Source: Stichopus chloronotus
Taxonomy: Eukaryota; Echinodermata; Holothuroidea; Aspidochirotida; Stichopodidae
Length of the DNA stretch: 64,000 nt
NCBI GenBank assembly: GCA_021234535.1
Contig: CM037836.1
Coordinates: forward strand, 23,302,769 to 23,366,768
Direction: 5' to 3'
Part shown: positions 61,401 through 64,000 of the stretch, one piece after another
Layout: every line of letters begins with the position of its first letter
Numbering within the stretch: the first letter of the stretch is position 1
Made by a program: the position numbers and the translations under genes
The notes under the pieces: model-generated
The model's database searches: none
What the model was told of the DNA's origin: nothing
The model's input: the letters and a program-made list of their open reading frames with translations, nothing else

Positions 61401-63510
61401 GTCAGTGACAATAAGTCAGAGTTGGATCAAATGCAGGTAATAGCAGTGTTAATGCAGTGTAGGTTCAACAAAGCAGAGCACAACGGGTCAGTCCTGACTT
61501 TCGCTAGAGAATGCTCTCCGTGGAATATCAGCAAATTTGGCACTTTTAAAAGAACGTATGTGCATGATTAGTTTTGGGCTGTACTGTGGCTTTGATCGAT
61601 TAGGGGTCCAATTATTGATCATTGGTTTACAAAGATTGGTTGGCTCTCTCATAATCGTTGAAGCATTTTAGCCTTAAAATCCATCAAGCTTGCTTTTACT
61701 GCGTAGTTGTTTTCATAACTTCAGTATTCATACATTGTGCCAGTGTTCATTATATGTACCATGTTTGTAAATGGTACAGTTTACACTGGTTAACCATATA
61801 CTAATGTTCCTAGCTGCTACCAAGTTTTTCAGCTATATTTGCATTTATACAGTACCTGTTTCTGGTGTTTGTATCTGCTACTTTTCTAATAGCACTCTTT
61901 ATACTTGTTTTTTTTTTTTTTCCTCTTTCTAACTCTATCTTCGTGCTTTCAACAGTTGCCCAAGGCAAGCAACACCGCCGCTCTCAGTGGGGCTGGTATG
62001 ATGAGGGCATTCAACAAGGTCATGGACAGCGCCTCCAAGGTAGTATCCAAGATGGACGAATCTGATCAGGTATGAGTCAGTGACCAGTTCTTTGTTAATA
62101 TTTGTCCCACGTTAGTGCTCATTCATATGCACTCAGTCGGTACAAGTTAGGGTCACAAATTCAAACACTTTGAAAGTTTTCCTAAGTACTGGACGTGGTC
62201 TTTGAAGGATTGTGCTAATTATAACCATTGTCATGTGTTTGTTCCCTTCAAAAGCCTTACAAACTCATCAGTACAAACTCAAAGATCCCCTTTAAATCCA
62301 GCTACCCGATGAAAGGGTTGAGAACATAGATGAAAATAAAAAGTGAACTTTATTGAGTGGTATGTCACACCCAGATAGCTTATACCAACAACCCAGCGGT
62401 CAGTGAGGCAGTTTTAATCGCAAAACTATGAGTCCTTTGAGCTACATGTTCTTGTTATTTATGGCTGTTTGTCATGCCAGTGTTACTTTGTTTGATTTCA
62501 ACATACAGTGATGTCCCTGCTTAGAGACGAAGTGACATGTATTTAGAAAAGATCTGGCTTCATTCAGAATTTGAAGAGTGCAACCCTGAATGACTGTCTG
62601 TTTGAATTATGTTTCTGTCTACTACCGCTTTTGCGATGCAGCTTTTCAAAGTTTGACGGAGATGCAAAGCCAATGATGTGGACTGTTGCACAGTGTCAGT
62701 ATTTCTTTTGTTAGGCCTACGTATTTTGTTTCCTAATTCTCTGCCACCTGGTTTGTACCTTGGTAAGTGAATATCAATAAGTTTAAAAGAAGAAATTAAA
62801 TACTTCCAAAATTAGACCCTAAAGAACAAAAAAACAAAACAAAGGCAATTGTCCTTGAAATTAAGATGAAGAAAACAAAGGATAATATAATGCATGTCAT
62901 ATGAGTCCCTCCTTCCATTTCACAAATTTGCATGTTTGGTCTATATTCATTCATGGTGCCATTGTAAAACAGACAAAAGTCTGCTTGTAAAATGGTCAGT
63001 ATATGATGGATTTAATGGAAATTGTGGCCGTTATCAAATTGCGACTGTTGTCAAGGGGACTTGCAGTCGCAGTCAAAAGAGATGTATGTGCAAATGTTGC
63101 AGATTACTTATTGTTATATATTTGGGGTCCATTTTGTTAATTTCAACTATGCGGAAGTTGACTCTAAATGTCCATGATTACAAGCAGCATCTAACCAGAG
63201 AAGTGAAAGAGATGTGCAAAGAAAAGTGTTTGGTAGAAACAGAAGTCATTGATGAATTGAGAATAGGTTCCTGTCATCTTGAAAGTTACTATTTCAAGAA
63301 TTGTGAATGCAGTACTCATTGGTACCTCTTGGATAAATTTCCTGACCAATCAGTGAAGATTTGACACATACGTCATGTATCGCAACCAGTTTGTTTGTTC
63401 TTTCTCGTCGTGTCAGTGGTTTGAGGAGAAGACGCAACATATCGACAACCTGGATCAACAGCTGAAGAAGCTCCACACTAGCGTTGAAAACATGGTGAAC
63501 CACAGAAGAG
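49425..63510 (+). CDS. Sorting nexin SNX1/SNX2 (Vps5) type, 3' end beyond window
   Basis: SNX1/SNX2 are PX-BAR proteins that bind endosomal phosphoinositides and form tubules for retromer / ESCPE-1 sorting. Nine exons join in phase: 49425-49490, 53899-53941, 54906-55114, 55394-55472, 55963-56006, 58366-58507, 59189-59349, 61956-62069 and 63417-63510, about 317 residues of an expected ~520. Residues 1-110 are an acidic, poorly conserved N-terminus. The PX domain spans about 115-250, with RRFSDF at 162-167 (lipid-binding Arg), the proline-rich loop HIVPPVPEKS and EFVEKRRAALERFL. Residues about 260-280 (GAGMMRAFNKVMDSASKVV) form the amphipathic helix before BAR. WFEEKTQHIDNLDQQLKKLH opens the BAR domain. 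Motifs fit SNX1 and SNX2 equally; invertebrates commonly have one. The remainder of BAR lies to the right of the window. Confidence 0.93.
49491..53898. other. SNX intron 1
   Basis: 4.4 kb. Contains the inverted-repeat element at 53106-53504 and one related end near 50619. A region at about 51331-51600 reads on the minus strand like the tail of a decayed retroelement reading frame, but no reverse transcriptase motif is visible. Confidence 0.5.
53106..53504. mobile_element. Candidate ~400-bp MITE in SNX intron 1
   Basis: The left end AAGGGGCTCATTGAGTTG is repeated inverted at the right (CAACTCAATGAGCCTCTTT, from 53485). A similar single end occurs at about 546-564 (AAGGGGCTCATTGAGTTG) and a weaker one at 50619. 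No target duplication is seen. Confidence 0.6.
53899..53941 (+). CDS. SNX exon 2 (43 nt)
   Basis: Acceptor CTGATAG|ACCAAG and donor GATG|GTGAGC. It encodes TKTVEADQEVNLND plus one base of the next Asp codon. Phases match exons 1 and 3. Confidence 0.8.
54906..55114 (+). CDS. SNX exon 3 (acidic linker)
   Basis: Acceptor TTTGCAG|ATGACA and donor AAAGTG|GTGAGG. It encodes DDNDDLFSDPPLLETSPAED and a Glu/Lys/Pro-rich stretch. 209 nt, ends in phase 0. The DDLF pattern occurs in SNX1/SNX2 N-termini. Confidence 0.85.
55394..55472 (+). CDS. SNX exon 4
   Basis: Acceptor TTCCTTAG|GATGAA and donor GTTG|GTGAGT. It encodes DEEEEEEMESGDTFDMEITV plus SDPQKV, leading into the PX domain. Ends in phase 1. Confidence 0.9.
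55963..56006 (+). CDS. SNX exon 5 (44 nt, PX start)
   Basis: Acceptor CTCCACAG|GTGATG and donor ACAAAG|GTAAGC. It encodes GDGMGAYMKYVVATK, matching the first PX strand of SNX1/SNX2. Ends in phase 0. Confidence 0.92.
56007..58365. other. SNX intron 5
   Basis: 2.4 kb of AT-rich sequence. No repeat, exon or RNA gene could be recognised. Confidence 0.5.
58366..58507 (+). CDS. SNX exon 6 (PX core)
   Basis: Acceptor GTTTTTAG|ACGTCA and donor GTTGTCG|GTATGT. It encodes TSDPSYKSSNMSVSRRFSDF, then GLHQKLVAF and HIVPPVPEKSVV. It holds the RRF phosphoinositide motif. Ends in phase 1. Confidence 0.95.
59189..59349 (+). CDS. SNX exon 7 (PX end)
   Basis: Acceptor TCCTGAAG|GAATGA and donor GATGAG|GTGAGG. 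It encodes GMTKVKMGKGQDENNSLEFV, then EKRRAALERFLNRSAAHP and FREFLEKDE. Ends in phase 0. Confidence 0.95.
60366..61010. repeat. ~260-bp tandem repeat in SNX intron 7
   Basis: GTGTAGGCAACATCC (60377), CATGCAGGCAACTTCC (60637) and TTGCAGCTAAC (60903) lie about 260 bp apart. Between them, GAATTTTCATGTGAAAAA/GTCAAAAA and ATTTCTCTTCATCAGTGA/ATTTCTCCACATCAGTGA recur in the same order. The third unit is decayed. Confidence 0.6.
61956..62069 (+). CDS. SNX exon 8 (amphipathic helix)
   Basis: Acceptor TTTCAACAG|TTGCCC and donor GATCAG|GTATGA bound 38 codons, phase 0. It encodes ALSGAGMMRAFNKVMDSASK, then VVSKMDESDQ, the linker and helix before BAR. Confidence 0.94.
62070..63416. other. SNX intron 8
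   Basis: 1.3 kb. A 156-codon open frame (62894-63364) lies here but ends before the next exon and matches nothing recognised. Confidence 0.5.
63417..63510 (+). CDS. SNX exon 9 (BAR start)
   Basis: Acceptor TCGTGTCAG|TGGTTT and donor AGAAGAG|GTGAGG. It encodes WFEEKTQHIDNLDQQLKKLH, then TSVENMVNHRR. Ends in phase 1; the next exon is outside the window. Confidence 0.94.
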
Positions 63511-64000
63511 GTGAGGTCATTGATTTTGGCAGGAATGGGAGAGTTCTGCATTTTGGTGAACTTCTGCACTTCGGTGAACTTCTGCGATTCCTGTTCGTGG
63601 ATCTGCCCCCTCCACTTAACCCCTGTTTTGGGGTTGAGGAGCATAAACAGTGGCAAAGAAAACAACATGCATGCCTTAACCATCTATGCTTGATGATGGT
63701 TTTTCAGTGCAGCTTGCATCAGATTTTTTGCTTTCAGTGATCAAAGGATTGTTGGTGTTTGGCTGATCAGCACAATTTGTCAATAATCAAAACTTACATA
63801 ATCATGTGTAGTACAGGTTGTACTGTACCAACTATTTCAAGGATATTCAGAAGGATAATTTACATTGAGAGATGTAGTAATGATGTCAAGTGGTATTCGA
63901 GGCATATGAGATCACCAAATTCTCCACAGGACAACCAAAATGCAGGGTACCAAATCAAGTTAGTACTTGGACACAAATAACAATTGTACTGGCAGTATCT

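Noticed and set aside
62894..63364. 156-codon open frame on the plus strand, Cys-rich
   Set aside because: Lies wholly inside SNX intron 8, has no recognised motif and no paired exon. Its length is at the limit of what chance allows.

Overview
This is eukaryotic, intron-rich genomic DNA, AT-biased, with GT-AG introns, MITE-type repeats and many C/G homopolymer runs. The proteins are animal-like. The overall look suggests a marine invertebrate deuterostome, possibly an echinoderm such as a sea cucumber. That is an inference from general character; no sequence here fixes the species.

Four protein-coding genes can be reconstructed exon by exon from splice sites and reading phase. (1) A UDP-glycosyltransferase on the minus strand starts at 5257 and runs off the left edge; five exons are present and the C-terminal membrane anchor is missing. 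(2) A type II membrane coiled-coil protein of the GOLM1/GOLM2 (CASC4) kind lies on the plus strand, 16768-32910, in three exons. (3) A complete fructose-1,6-bisphosphatase lies on the minus strand, 37707-44917: six exons, 336 residues, with active-site and most AMP-site residues at the same positions as in the human enzyme. (4) A sorting nexin of the SNX1/SNX2 (Vps5) type starts on the plus strand at 49425 and runs off the right edge; nine exons cover the acidic N-terminus, the PX domain and the start of the BAR domain. The genes share no obvious pathway: FBP and SNX are divergent about 4.5 kb apart, and GOLM and FBP converge about 4.8 kb apart. This is an ordinary animal gene neighbourhood, not an operon-like system.

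The rest is introns and intergenic DNA full of small mobile elements. The best supported are: four copies of a 256-310 bp TTAA-flanked MITE; a 383-bp non-autonomous hAT element with a perfect 8-bp target duplication (13418-13800); two copies of a ~165-bp foldback MITE; a 99-bp TA-flanked MITE and a 407-bp inverted-repeat element, both inserted in one copy of a local duplication (46.8-48.3 kb); and several tandem minisatellites.

The most unusual structure is a pair of CTCATGAG palindrome arrays at 11.1-11.4 kb and 15.3-15.6 kb. Their outer edges carry a perfect 20-bp inverted repeat, and the right-hand array is spaced in near-exact multiples of 10.5 bp. They may be the two ends of one 4.5-kb element. 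No new protein system is visible.
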